A stretch of 50,823 nucleotides of DNA from Methylococcales bacterium (lineage in GTDB: Bacteria; Pseudomonadota; Gammaproteobacteria; JABHGC01). Position numbers and translations under genes: made by a program. The stretch is taken from positions 1-50,823 of the forward strand of contig JABHGC010000068.1 of the NCBI GenBank assembly GCA_018672285.1, given 5' to 3'. The notes below the pieces were generated by a model. It ran no database searches. It was not told the origin of the DNA and saw only the letters and a program-made list of their open reading frames with translations. Positions 21,693 to 30,697 of the stretch are shown one piece after another; position 1 is the first letter of the stretch; each line of letters opens with the position of its first letter.

Positions 21693-22202
21693 TTAGCGCT
21701 TCTGCCCAAATGCTTTATTTGACGCCCACTTCAGAACAAAAAATAGGCCCACGCCTAAAATAAGCAACGACTGCATTGAGCCAAAAAAACCAATTAAAAT
21801 CCGCAACTTATAGAGTAGCAGTAAAATAACGAATAATATGGCCAATAATACCATCAACCCTGAAAGTCGATTAAATCCTGGCAATAAGGCAAATTTTACC
21901 TGCTTGCCAATTAACACAAGTGCGGCCACCATAGAAATGATGGGCAGTATATATAAAACGACATTCACTTCGAGTAGGTTTTGCCGAGTAAAAAACAACA
22001 TATACCCCACCAATGTCCCTGCCAGCATCCCCGGCAAGCTCACCAAATAGATGATCACAGAACACGCATACGCCCAGAGTTTAGAGTAGGTTTTCTTGAA
22101 GCGCCAAGCAAAAACCAACCCTAACAAAGGCAGTAGCGTAAAAAACACCAAAACCCATTGTGAGTACGCCCCTGCCCAGCGGACAAAATCTTGAATACTC
22201 AT
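21693..22202 (-). CDS. Small integral membrane protein
   Basis: 169 aa, several hydrophobic segments. Confidence 0.6.
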   Translation of the reverse strand: MSIQDFVRWAGAYSQWVLVFFTLLPLLGLVFAWRFKKTYSKLWAYACSVIIYLVSLPGMLAGTLVGYMLFFTRQNLLEVNVVLYILPIISMVAALVLIGKQVKFALLPGFNRLSGLMVLLAILFVILLLLYKLRILIGFFGSMQSLLILGVGLFFVLKWASNKAFGQKR

Positions 22203-22403
22203 GCAAATCTCATTTTAAAAAAATCAATCAACATAGTCGTCTTATCACCAGAAACCGTCAACCAATAATCCCAAAGAAAAATTGGCGACGCATAAGCGAC
22301 CTTAGATTTTAAAAGACGCTTAAGATGCTTGTTTATAACCTGCCATGAAACACTTCGATGATCAAAAAAGGCGAAAACCAAACACGGTGACAAAATTTTT
22401 GGC

Positions 22404-22431
22404 AAAAAAAAGACCCTGCCTAAGCAGGGTC
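22404..22431 (-). terminator. Strong rho-independent terminator
   Basis: 8-bp perfect stem GACCCTGC/GCAGGGTC, 4-nt loop, followed by U8 on the minus strand. Confidence 0.85.
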
Positions 22432-22533
22432 AAGTTTAGCCTCTCTGGCGGGAGGATAACAAAAATGACATTAACACGACAAGCGCATCCCGAAGCAAGC
22501 TACGGGATAACCCTAATCAATAAAACCATCATA
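22404..22533 (-). ncRNA. Candidate small RNA downstream of aspS
   Basis: Minus strand: TTGCAT-16-TATGAT, then ATCCCG/CGGGAT hairpin, UCCUCCC stretch, then GACCCTGC-TTAG-GCAGGGTC-TTTTTTTT; no convincing ORF. Confidence 0.45.
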
Positions 22534-22665
22534 TCGATTAATTTTAATTATGCAAGAAAAATTTTATTAATGATTAAAATTCACTAATCCAAATGACTTT
22601 AAAGGCTTAATTTAATGACAAAAAAAGTGCCACAACAACAGAAAAGGGCTTAATCGAGAATCAAT

Positions 22666-22691
22666 ACAGCCTCTTATAGAGAAGAGGCTGT
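22666..22691 (-). terminator. Terminator hairpin directly after aspS
   Basis: ACAGCCTCTT-6-AAGAGGCTGT 10-bp perfect stem; weak T tail. Confidence 0.65.
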
Positions 22692-22700
22692 AAGCTAAAA

Positions 22701-24476
22701 TCACTCAGTCACAACGGGTGCGCGGCGCCGGATATGCAGTTCACGCAGTTGCTTATCACTCACAGGAGAAGGCGCAGAAGTCAATGGGCAACCTGCTGAT
22801 TGTGTTTTAGGAAAGGCAATCACTTCACGAATAGAAGAAGCGCCGGTCATTAACATCACCAACCGATCCAGGCCAAAAGCCAAACCTGCATGAGGTGGAC
22901 AACCATACTTCAAAGCTTCCAACAAGAAGCCAAATTTCTCATTGGCATCTTCATCACTCATCCCCAGTATTTCTAGTACCGTTTGCTGCATTTCTGTGTC
23001 GTGAATACGGACTGAACCACCACCCACTTCAGTACCATTTAGCACCATATCATAAGCTCGAGACAACGCTTTACCCGGGTCCGCAGCCAATGTTGCGGCG
23101 TCCACGCTTGGCGCGGTAAACGGATGATGAATTGCGGTCCAGCAATCATTTTTGTTTTTCTCAAACATCGGGAAGTCAACAACCCAAACCGGCTCCCACT
23201 CACTCTCTACTAAAGATAAATCTTCACCGACTTTAACTCGTAACGCACCCAACGCTTCATTGACAATGGACGCTTTATCCGCACCAAAGAAGATTAAATC
23301 CCCTGTTTCTGCGCCAGTACGAGACATAATTTCAGTCACCGCTTCATCAGGTAAAAATTTCAAAATGGGAGACTGTAAACCTTCACGGCCTGCCGCAGCA
23401 TCATTGACCTTAATGTAAGCAAGACCACGAGCACCATAAATTGCCACGTACTTGGTATAAGCATCAATATTTTTACGAGACAGCTTGCTGCCACCCGGCA
23501 CACGCATTGCAGCCACACGACCTTCAGGGTCTGAAGCGGGACCTGAAAACACTTTAAACTCAACTGATGCCAATACATCAGAGATATCAACCAATTTAAG
23601 TGGAATTCTTAAATCAGGGCGGTCAACACCATAATCCCGAATAGCCTCAGCATAGGTCATCTTAGGGAAAGGGCTAGGCAGCTCAACATTAATAACTGCA
23701 CTAAACAGTTTACGGATCATTGTTTCTACAATATCCATCACTTCTGTTTCATCCATAAAGGATGTTTCAATATCAAGCTGGGTAAATTCTGGCTGACGGT
23801 CTGCCCGTAAATCTTCATCTCTAAAGCAACGAACCACTTGATAATATCGATCAAAGCCAGACATCATTAACAACTGTTTAAACAGCTGAGGTGATTGTGG
23901 CAACGCAAAAAATGCGCCCTCATGAGTACGGCTTGGCACCAAATAATCACGCGCACCTTCTGGCGTTGCTTTGGTGAGCATGGGGGTTTCAATTTCATCA
24001 AACCCTTCGGCCTCTAAAAATTGCCGAAGGTTGTGAGTGACCTTAGCTCTCAACCGAAGACGTTCTGCCATTTCAGGACGACGTAAATCTAAATAACGAA
24101 ATTTAAGACGGGTCTCTTCTGAAACCTCTTCGTAATCATTGATTGGAAATGGCGGTGTTTTTGACTCACTCAACACTTCTACTTTAACGGCTAAAATTTC
24201 GACTTTACCGGTCTTCATTTTTTTATTGATAGTGCCATCCGGTCTTGATCGGACTTTACCTTCAATTCGCAGTACATACTCGCCACGCACATGCTCAGCA
24301 ACACTGAATAACTCAGCGTCATCTGGATCACAAACTACTTGCACCAACCCTTCACGGTCTCGCAAATCAATAAAGATGACCCCCCCATGGTCGCGTCGAC
24401 GATTGACCCAACCACAAAGTTCAACTTGTTGATCTAATAATTCTTCTGTTACTTGACCGCAATAATGGCTGCGCAT
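22701..24476 (-). CDS. aspS: Aspartate--tRNA ligase
   Basis: [66 protein letters not shown]. Confidence 0.97.
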   Translation of the reverse strand: MRSHYCGQVTEELLDQQVELCGWVNRRRDHGGVIFIDLRDREGLVQVVCDPDDAELFSVAEHVRGEYVLRIEGKVRSRPDGTINKKMKTGKVEILAVKVEVLSESKTPPFPINDYEEVSEETRLKFRYLDLRRPEMAERLRLRAKVTHNLRQFLEAEGFDEIETPMLTKATPEGARDYLVPSRTHEGAFFALPQSPQLFKQLLMMSGFDRYYQVVRCFRDEDLRADRQPEFTQLDIETSFMDETEVMDIVETMIRKLFSAVINVELPSPFPKMTYAEAIRDYGVDRPDLRIPLKLVDISDVLASVEFKVFSGPASDPEGRVAAMRVPGGSKLSRKNIDAYTKYVAIYGARGLAYIKVNDAAAGREGLQSPILKFLPDEAVTEIMSRTGAETGDLIFFGADKASIVNEALGALRVKVGEDLSLVESEWEPVWVVDFPMFEKNKNDCWTAIHHPFTAPSVDAATLAADPGKALSRAYDMVLNGTEVGGGSVRIHDTEMQQTVLEILGMSDEDANEKFGFLLEALKYGCPPHAGLAFGLDRLVMLMTGASSIREVIAFPKTQSAGCPLTSAPSPVSDKQLRELHIRRRAPVVTE

Positions 24477-24493
24477 GTTATTTCTAACCTCAA

Positions 24494-24715
24494 TTATTTG
24501 TCACTAGATTTAGTGCCACTGGATGACTTACTTCCGCCTTTAAAATCTGTCTCATACCAACCACCACCTTTTAATTTAAAGCTGGATGCAGATATTAGTT
24601 TTTTTAATGCGGGTTTATCACAACTTGGACAGTCTTTTAGTGCGTCATCACTCATCTTTTGAATCTTCTCAAGACGGTGACCACACTCAGTACATTCATA
24701 CTCATAAATTGGCAT
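24494..24715 (-). CDS. FmdB family zinc-ribbon protein
   Basis: [24 protein letters not shown]...CPSC. Confidence 0.9.
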   Translation of the reverse strand: MPIYEYECTECGHRLEKIQKMSDDALKDCPSCDKPALKKLISASSFKLKGGGWYETDFKGGSKSSSGTKSSDK

Positions 24716-24784
24716 AATGGGAACCCCAAACAACAGGCAAACTTGAAAAAAGTGGGCTATTGTACGATGTTTTTAACCATTGTG

Positions 24785-25378
24785 CTAATCATCCAAGTGT
24801 CTGGCTTGGCGCTGCCCTTGCAAGTTGATGTATTGTTTATTCACAACATGTTTAATCAAGGCTTCTTGGTCTTGTGGCCTAATGTGTAGAAAATCGACCG
24901 CCGTAGAAAAAGATCCTGAATCAGTCACCTGGCTTTTTAATACCCTTGCAATCACGGTAAAACTAATAAAGGAAGGCCTAAGCACCAGCGTAATTTCAAG
25001 CATATTGCCATGACCAAATATTTGCGGGCGCTCAAACTTCAAGCCAACCGCACTGATATCTACAGTATGTATCTCAGGCTCTTCATCCTGCCCTTTCAAG
25101 GCAATTGCACGACTGATAATGTCGATTTTCTTCCCTTGGATTTCAAAAATTTTATAGATCACAGGGTGCTGGTGTTGAATCTCAGTCATCATCACCTGCA
25201 TATCTCGATTTAAGACCTCAACCTCAGATAATAGGGAGGCACTTTGTGATTGATTCTGCCACTCATCTACTGCGCTATTCAGGTCTTCAGGGGGAATATA
25301 GGTTATGTCCATATGAACTTTATCTTTAATCCGAAAATATCGGCGGCGATCGTCATTATTATTCATATTGGTTTCCAC
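24785..25378 (-). CDS. PilZ domain protein (putative c-di-GMP receptor)
   Basis: RRRYFRIKDKV (RxxxR) start followed by a C-terminal DISAVGLKFE (DxSxxG) region. Confidence 0.75.
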   Translation of the reverse strand: METNMNNNDDRRRYFRIKDKVHMDITYIPPEDLNSAVDEWQNQSQSASLLSEVEVLNRDMQVMMTEIQHQHPVIYKIFEIQGKKIDIISRAIALKGQDEEPEIHTVDISAVGLKFERPQIFGHGNMLEITLVLRPSFISFTVIARVLKSQVTDSGSFSTAVDFLHIRPQDQEALIKHVVNKQYINLQGQRQARHLDD

Positions 25379-25393
25379 TTATTTGCATCATAT

Positions 25394-27070
25394 TTACTGC
25401 TCCCAACTCTCATCCCAACCTGGATCACCCGGCTTAGGGTTGACGGGTTCTGTTTTTGGCTCTTCTTTTGGCTCTTCCCAGTCAGCATCGTCCCATTTAT
25501 CATCTAAGACTGGCTGGGGTATCTCTACCACCGGTTTTTCTGTTGCTTTAATAACAGGCGGTGTGACAACAGGTTCAGTAACGACAGGCGGATTGGCACT
25601 CGGTTTTTTCTCAGCCCCCGCCTCGTCCGTAGCGACTGCGGGTGGTTCATCAACGTCTTCTTCATCCCCCCAACCTTCATCCTCATCCGCATCCTTGTTT
25701 TCATCTTTTACAGCAGGCGTTACTTCAGGTGCCCCCTCAGGCTTCGGTGTCGCTATTTCAGCTTGAGCATCCTCAGGCTTCGGTGTCACTATTTCAGCTT
25801 GGGCATCCTCTTCATCTTCCTCTTCCTCATCTTCACCCCAATCCTCGTCCTCATCATCTTCTTTGACGCTTGCATCTGCTTTTTCTACATCAGCGCCTTC
25901 TGGCTTTTCTGTGTCAGCACCTTCTTGATTTTCTTCACCAGTATCTGCTGCGCCTTCTTGCTTTTCTGCGTCAGCCTCTTCTGTCTTTTCTTCGCCAGTA
26001 TCTTCTGCACCAAACTCAGTGTCGCTATCAGGATCTACAGCATCCACCTCATCTATTTCAGTTTCACTGTCATCACCTTCTTCCCAATCGTTATCCCAAT
26101 CTGCTTTTTGCGCTTCGGCAGCGTCTTCCGCGTGCCCCTTATCCAAATCCTCTAACGTAGTGACTTTTTCTTTATCGGAACCTTTCACCAAAATAATTTC
26201 AACACGACGGTTTTTTGAGCGATGTTCTTTTGTATCATTTGGGTATAGCGGTACGGTATCTGCTCGCCCCTGAACCATCACCTTAGTTGATTCTATGCCT
26301 TTTTCTTTTAATAGCGCATTTAACACTGTCACAGCTCGAGCCGATGACAGATCCCAATTTGAACGGAAACGACGCGTACGAATAGACCTGTTATCGGTAT
26401 GACCTGCCACAATCACATCTTTACCAGACTCTTTAACCACTTGCTGTAATTTTGTCATAACCTCTTTAAAGCCAGGCATCAACTCTGCCCGCCCCGAGGG
26501 GAAAGAACCTTTTTCTTTAATACGAATAACAATTTTGCCATTATCATTCTCGACTTCGAGCATGTCTTCAGCAATTTCCTCTTTTAACTGCTCTTGTATT
26601 TCCTCTAATTCTTCCTCTACCTCAGCCTCTTCTTGTGCCTTGGCTTTTTCGGCTTCAGCGTCATCTATAATTTCTGGCACTTCAGATTTTTGCTTCTCAT
26701 CATCCTCACTACTACGGCGATCACCAGAGTCTTGACCTTCACTAAAGTCCAGGTCATTTTTAGTCTCATCCGTGGTTTCTTGACGAACTTCATTGGTAAT
26801 GGTTTGCCTTGGCGCCCCCGGAGAAAACTCTAGCGCAATGATACTCGTCCCCTTAGGCATTGAATCTGCTTTAATTTGGGCTTGCACACCAAAGGCAGAT
26901 CTCATAGAACCTGCCAACTGTTTGAATTTTTTTACATCCAGTTCCGCAAAAGACAACAACAATACGAAAAAACACATCAGCAGTGACATGAGATCCGCAA
27001 AGGTCGCCAGGTACGCTGGCAAACAAGCGGGACAGTCAGGACATTTTTGCTCTTCTTCCTCCACAGCCAT
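25394..27070 (-). CDS. PomB/MotB-like flagellar motor stator protein with long acidic C-terminal tail
   Basis: N-terminus LATFADLMSLLMCFFVLLLSFAELDVKKFKQLAGSM; OmpA-like VAGHTDNRSIRTRRFRSNWDLSSARAVTVLNAL; ~250-aa D/E-rich tail. Confidence 0.9.
   Translation of the reverse strand: MAVEEEEQKCPDCPACLPAYLATFADLMSLLMCFFVLLLSFAELDVKKFKQLAGSMRSAFGVQAQIKADSMPKGTSIIALEFSPGAPRQTITNEVRQETTDETKNDLDFSEGQDSGDRRSSEDDEKQKSEVPEIIDDAEAEKAKAQEEAEVEEELEEIQEQLKEEIAEDMLEVENDNGKIVIRIKEKGSFPSGRAELMPGFKEVMTKLQQVVKESGKDVIVAGHTDNRSIRTRRFRSNWDLSSARAVTVLNALLKEKGIESTKVMVQGRADTVPLYPNDTKEHRSKNRRVEIILVKGSDKEKVTTLEDLDKGHAEDAAEAQKADWDNDWEEGDDSETEIDEVDAVDPDSDTEFGAEDTGEEKTEEADAEKQEGAADTGEENQEGADTEKPEGADVEKADASVKEDDEDEDWGEDEEEEDEEDAQAEIVTPKPEDAQAEIATPKPEGAPEVTPAVKDENKDADEDEGWGDEEDVDEPPAVATDEAGAEKKPSANPPVVTEPVVTPPVIKATEKPVVEIPQPVLDDKWDDADWEEPKEEPKTEPVNPKPGDPGWDESWEQ
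25737..25808 (-). repeat. Two tandem 36-bp units (12 codons, PEDAQAEI[VA]TPK) in the pomB-like tail
   Basis: tcaggcttcggtgtc[g/a]ctatttcagcttg[a/g]gcatcc twice back to back, 2 mismatches. Confidence 0.9.
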
Positions 27071-27075
27071 TAACG

Positions 27076-27834
27076 CTACTCTTCTTCGACTTTGCGTTTA
27101 CTATTTTGCTGATAGGTTTGCAGCAATTGCTCAAGCACTTTCGGGTTCATGCCCTCTTGAATAGCTGTAATGACCTCGGTAATCATATTTTGAGCAGAAG
27201 ATTCTTCGACTGCTCTATAAACCAATTTACTTGCGACAGGGCCTGCAAACGCATTTTGGATAATGGCACCATACAATGTTGTTAACAACGCGACTGCCAT
27301 CGCGGGCCCAATAGAAGCCGGGTCTTTCATATTGGCAAGCATTTGCACTAAACCAACCAAGGTTCCAATCATGCCCATGGCTGGCGCCATGTTACCAATG
27401 GCATCAAACATATCAGCACCAGCTGCATGCCGGTCTTCTCCATTGGCAATATCTTGTTTTAAAAGCTTGTTTACAAAAGAGGGATCATGGCCATCAATGC
27501 AAAGACCAATGCCTTTTTGCAAAAAATCATTACTGATTTCTTTACCTTCCAATGCTAACAAGCCATTTTTTCGTGCAATATCTGCTAACTCAACCGCCTC
27601 TTCAATGAGCGCATCAATATCTGGCGCCTTGGTCATCACCGCCTTCATACCAACGCCAAACGAGCCAATAAAAGAAGACAAAGGCACTCGGACAATGGTC
27701 ACAAACAACGTACCACCAACCACAAGCAATAGTGACGGAACATTCACAAACAATAAAATACTGCCACCAGACATGATGGCGCCAATGATAATCCCGAACC
27801 CCCCAATGAGGCCAGCCAGGGTTGCTATGTCCAC
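27076..27834 (-). CDS. PomA/MotA-like flagellar motor stator protein
   Basis: MDIATLAGLIGGFGIIIGAIMSGGSILLFVNVPSLLLVVGGT; GMIGTLVGLVQML. Confidence 0.92.
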   Translation of the reverse strand: MDIATLAGLIGGFGIIIGAIMSGGSILLFVNVPSLLLVVGGTLFVTIVRVPLSSFIGSFGVGMKAVMTKAPDIDALIEEAVELADIARKNGLLALEGKEISNDFLQKGIGLCIDGHDPSFVNKLLKQDIANGEDRHAAGADMFDAIGNMAPAMGMIGTLVGLVQMLANMKDPASIGPAMAVALLTTLYGAIIQNAFAGPVASKLVYRAVEESSAQNMITEVITAIQEGMNPKVLEQLLQTYQQNSKRKVEEE

Positions 27835-27935
27835 TCTACACTCCTATCACCGTTGACTTACGCAACGTTAGTATTTTTTCCATAAGTATAGACGCCACTC
27901 CTAGACTTGCCCACGTTGCAGTGTTAGAAAAGGCC

Positions 27936-28796
27936 ATGACAATGATAATGACTAAATCGATTTTAATTACAGGGTGCTCCAGCGGCATTGGTTATACCGT
28001 GGCAAAAGGCCTACAAGACCGTGGCTACGATGTTTACGCCACCGCCCGCAAACCTGACGACGTTGAGAAACTTAAGCAAGAAGGCCTTACATCTTTTTTA
28101 TTAGACTTAAGTGACAGCCACTCAATTAACCTGGCTTTAGAAAAGGTATTAGCCTGCACTAACGGTAAACTTTACGGGCTATTTAACAATGGTGCTTTTG
28201 GCCAACCCGGCGCGGTCGAAGATCTTTCTCGGCAGGTGTTAGAAAACCAGTTTAGCCATAATTTTTTTGGTACACATGAACTCACTAATTTAGTATTGCC
28301 CATCATGCGCCAACAAGGTGAAGGTCGAATCATTTATAACAGTTCAATTTTAGGGTTCATTGCACTACCTTATCGTGGCGCCTATAACGCTTCCAAGTTT
28401 GCCTTGGAAGGTCTCGTTGACACTCTGCGTTTAGAGTTAATGCTCACCAAACAAAACATTTACACCTCACTCATAGAGCCTGGCCCTATCACCAGCAGAT
28501 TTAGACCGAATGCCCATGCCGCTTTCAGACAAAATATTGACCCAATAAACAGCGCTCATAAATCCTTTTATGAAGCCATGGAAGTCCGACTGCAAAAGAA
28601 AGGCAATGCGGTGCCTTTTACTTTGCCACCAGAAGCCGTATTGAAAAAAGTCATTCACGCGCTCGAAAGCAAGCGCCCTAAAGTCAGGTACCCTGTCACT
28701 TTCCCGACCTATTTATTTGCGTTTTTGAAACGGGTTCTAACCCATAGAGCGATGGATAGAATGCTGATTAGAACCTCAGGAGAAGCTAAGCGATAG
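27936..28796 (+). CDS. Short-chain dehydrogenase/reductase
   Basis: ITGCSSGIGYTVA (TGxxxGxG), NNGA, YNASKFA (YxxxK); start at an internal Met. Confidence 0.85.
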   Translation: MTMIMTKSILITGCSSGIGYTVAKGLQDRGYDVYATARKPDDVEKLKQEGLTSFLLDLSDSHSINLALEKVLACTNGKLYGLFNNGAFGQPGAVEDLSRQVLENQFSHNFFGTHELTNLVLPIMRQQGEGRIIYNSSILGFIALPYRGAYNASKFALEGLVDTLRLELMLTKQNIYTSLIEPGPITSRFRPNAHAAFRQNIDPINSAHKSFYEAMEVRLQKKGNAVPFTLPPEAVLKKVIHALESKRPKVRYPVTFPTYLFAFLKRVLTHRAMDRMLIRTSGEAKR

Positions 28797-28798
28797 GC

Positions 28799-30169
28799 TT
28801 AGCCTAAATCGAGTATGACGCCTTGCCCTGGCACAATAACGCGTGACTGACTCATCTGCTGTACTTTTTGCTCCATGGATTGAAAAGACAGCTTCTCCCC
28901 TTCAATCAGCGCAACCGTTGGGCGGCCTTTAAACCCGGTAAACCATTCCGCCATGCCATCCCTATCTGCTTGGCCAGATAATGAATACAGCTTATGAATT
29001 TTAGCCCTCACTTTGATGGTTTCACCCCACAGCCTAATGTGATCCTTGCCGTCGTAAAGCTTACGACCTATTGAGCCATTCGCTTGATACTCTAGCAAAA
29101 CCACATGGCACTTTTCATTCCACACATTGTGCTTTAAGTGATGCATAATTCGCCCTGCGGTACACATCTCTGTTGATGCCAGAATAATGGCACCCGATTG
29201 AATTTTATTCACCGCCAAGGATTGATTAACTGTTCTGGCGACTTGTAAATTAGGCAGTTCGAAAAGCTCACTTTCTTCCTCTTCGTCCTCCAACCCATAA
29301 GCCGCTTTTGCCTCGGTCGCCATGAGGTGGTCAACCACTAACTTCCAGCGATCTAAGTGCCAACCTTGATAATGATCTGCAAACATCTCAAGTAAGGCTT
29401 GGGTACGACCAATGGTGGGGGATGGAATGAGGATATTGCCAGACAAATTAGATTCTTTTGAAAAGATCTCACCAAGCGCCAACTCACTTTCATCACGATT
29501 TTTGTGGATATGAGCACCGAATGTGCTGTTCAGTAGTACTAAGTCAACCTGCTCTTCATGCTCAGCGCCAATGTAACTTCCCTGCCGATCGCCAATTTGA
29601 CCACCATAAACGACGGTTCGGGTACGACTGCCTTCTGTCATCCTAACCATCACAGTAGACGTGCCAGAAAAGTACTTTGCATCAAACAAACATACTTCTA
29701 CCCCAGGCAAAACTTGCTGCCACTCGCCATATTCCATGACAGAGAACAACCGCAATGCATTTTGAGACTCCTGCAAGGTATACAATGGCCTTCTAGACAC
29801 CATCCCTTTACGTAAGCGTTTTGCATTCTCAACTTCAGCACAGCGCTCATTAAGGTGGCCATGGTCTTTGAGGGTGATACGCACCTGGTCACGAGTCGTG
29901 CTATGGGTATAAATATTCCCTTTGAAGCCCTCTGAAACCAACATTGGCAATAAGCCAGAATGATGCAAGTGCGCGCTAGACAGTATCATTGCGTCAATTT
30001 TAAACGCATCGAATGGGAAGGGTTGTAAATTACGAGCCTCTTCTGTTGCGCTACCTTGCACCAAACCGCAATCTAATAAAAACTGGTGTTTACCCACTCT
30101 AAAGAGCAGGCACGTTCCCGTTACTTGTCCTGCTCCGCCAATAAATTGGATTTCCATAAAATGGGCCAC
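28799..30169 (-). CDS. MBL-fold/beta-CASP protein with degenerate metal-binding motifs
   Basis: Family backbone clear (DCGLVQG, GRTQALLEMF, GRIMHHLKHNVWNEK, QANGSIGRKLYDG), but HxHxDH is SAHLHH. Confidence 0.8.
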   Translation of the reverse strand: MAHFMEIQFIGGAGQVTGTCLLFRVGKHQFLLDCGLVQGSATEEARNLQPFPFDAFKIDAMILSSAHLHHSGLLPMLVSEGFKGNIYTHSTTRDQVRITLKDHGHLNERCAEVENAKRLRKGMVSRRPLYTLQESQNALRLFSVMEYGEWQQVLPGVEVCLFDAKYFSGTSTVMVRMTEGSRTRTVVYGGQIGDRQGSYIGAEHEEQVDLVLLNSTFGAHIHKNRDESELALGEIFSKESNLSGNILIPSPTIGRTQALLEMFADHYQGWHLDRWKLVVDHLMATEAKAAYGLEDEEEESELFELPNLQVARTVNQSLAVNKIQSGAIILASTEMCTAGRIMHHLKHNVWNEKCHVVLLEYQANGSIGRKLYDGKDHIRLWGETIKVRAKIHKLYSLSGQADRDGMAEWFTGFKGRPTVALIEGEKLSFQSMEQKVQQMSQSRVIVPGQGVILDLG

Positions 30170-30318
30170 TCACACTTTCAATTAGTAAACCTTGATATAT
30201 TAACACTTGATCACAAAAAAAGCGCCTATATTCTTAAACAGTATAGTCTGTACTCAGCATATTTTAAGTGGTTTCAATTGCTTATAATGAACAACTAGAA
30301 TCTTTTTTCAAAAGGGGG

Positions 30319-30346
30319 TTGCGTCACGCTTAAAATTGGGTAGAAT
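30319..30346 (+). promoter_or_regulatory. Sigma-70-type promoter upstream of the SAP-domain gene
   Basis: TTGCGT-16-TAGAAT about 50 nt before the ATG. Confidence 0.5.
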
Positions 30347-30395
30347 TTAGACAGTCTCGCATCCAAACAATAAAAATAATAAGGAAGACCCAACA

Positions 30396-30611
30396 ATGAA
30401 CATGCAACAAATCCGTAAAATTGCCAAAGGTATGGATCTCAATACCACTAAAATCAAGAAACTGGATCTCATTCGATCCATTCAAACCGAAGAAGGTAAC
30501 AACGCTTGCTTCAATACTGCTAGCGATGGTCAATGTGACCAAACTAACTGCCTATGGCGAGAAGACTGCCTAAACCCAAAAACCGCTGGAAAAAAGAACA
30601 CAAAACACTAA
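30396..30611 (+). CDS. SAP-domain-like small Cys-rich protein
   Basis: MNMQQIRKIAKGMDLNTTKIKKLDLIRSIQ (SAP-like) plus ACFNTASDGQCDQTNCLWREDCL. Confidence 0.75.
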   Translation: MNMQQIRKIAKGMDLNTTKIKKLDLIRSIQTEEGNNACFNTASDGQCDQTNCLWREDCLNPKTAGKKNTKH

Positions 30612-30637
30612 GTAAGACTGCTACACACGGTCGATAA

Positions 30638-30684
30638 TATTTTCTCCTCCCTCAGAACAGTGCTTCTAAGCAAAGGAGAAAATA
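30638..30684. terminator. Convergent terminator between SAP gene and clpB
   Basis: TATTTTCTCCT / AGGAGAAAATA 11-bp inverted repeat with large loop. Confidence 0.5.
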
Positions 30685-30697
30685 CTGAAATACGCCT

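Noticed and set aside
22199-22405. 68-aa minus ORF overlapping the membrane protein start by ATGA
   Set aside because: Starts with TTG right at a strong terminator's U-tract, no Shine-Dalgarno, no domain.
25368-26273. Multiple plus-strand Ser/Leu-rich ORFs (132, 130, 96, 84 aa)
   Set aside because: Antisense shadows of the acidic low-complexity pomB-like tail; no recognisable domains.
27263-27856. 197-aa plus-strand ORF opposite pomA-like gene
   Set aside because: Antisense shadow; the minus-strand protein is clearly PomA/MotA.
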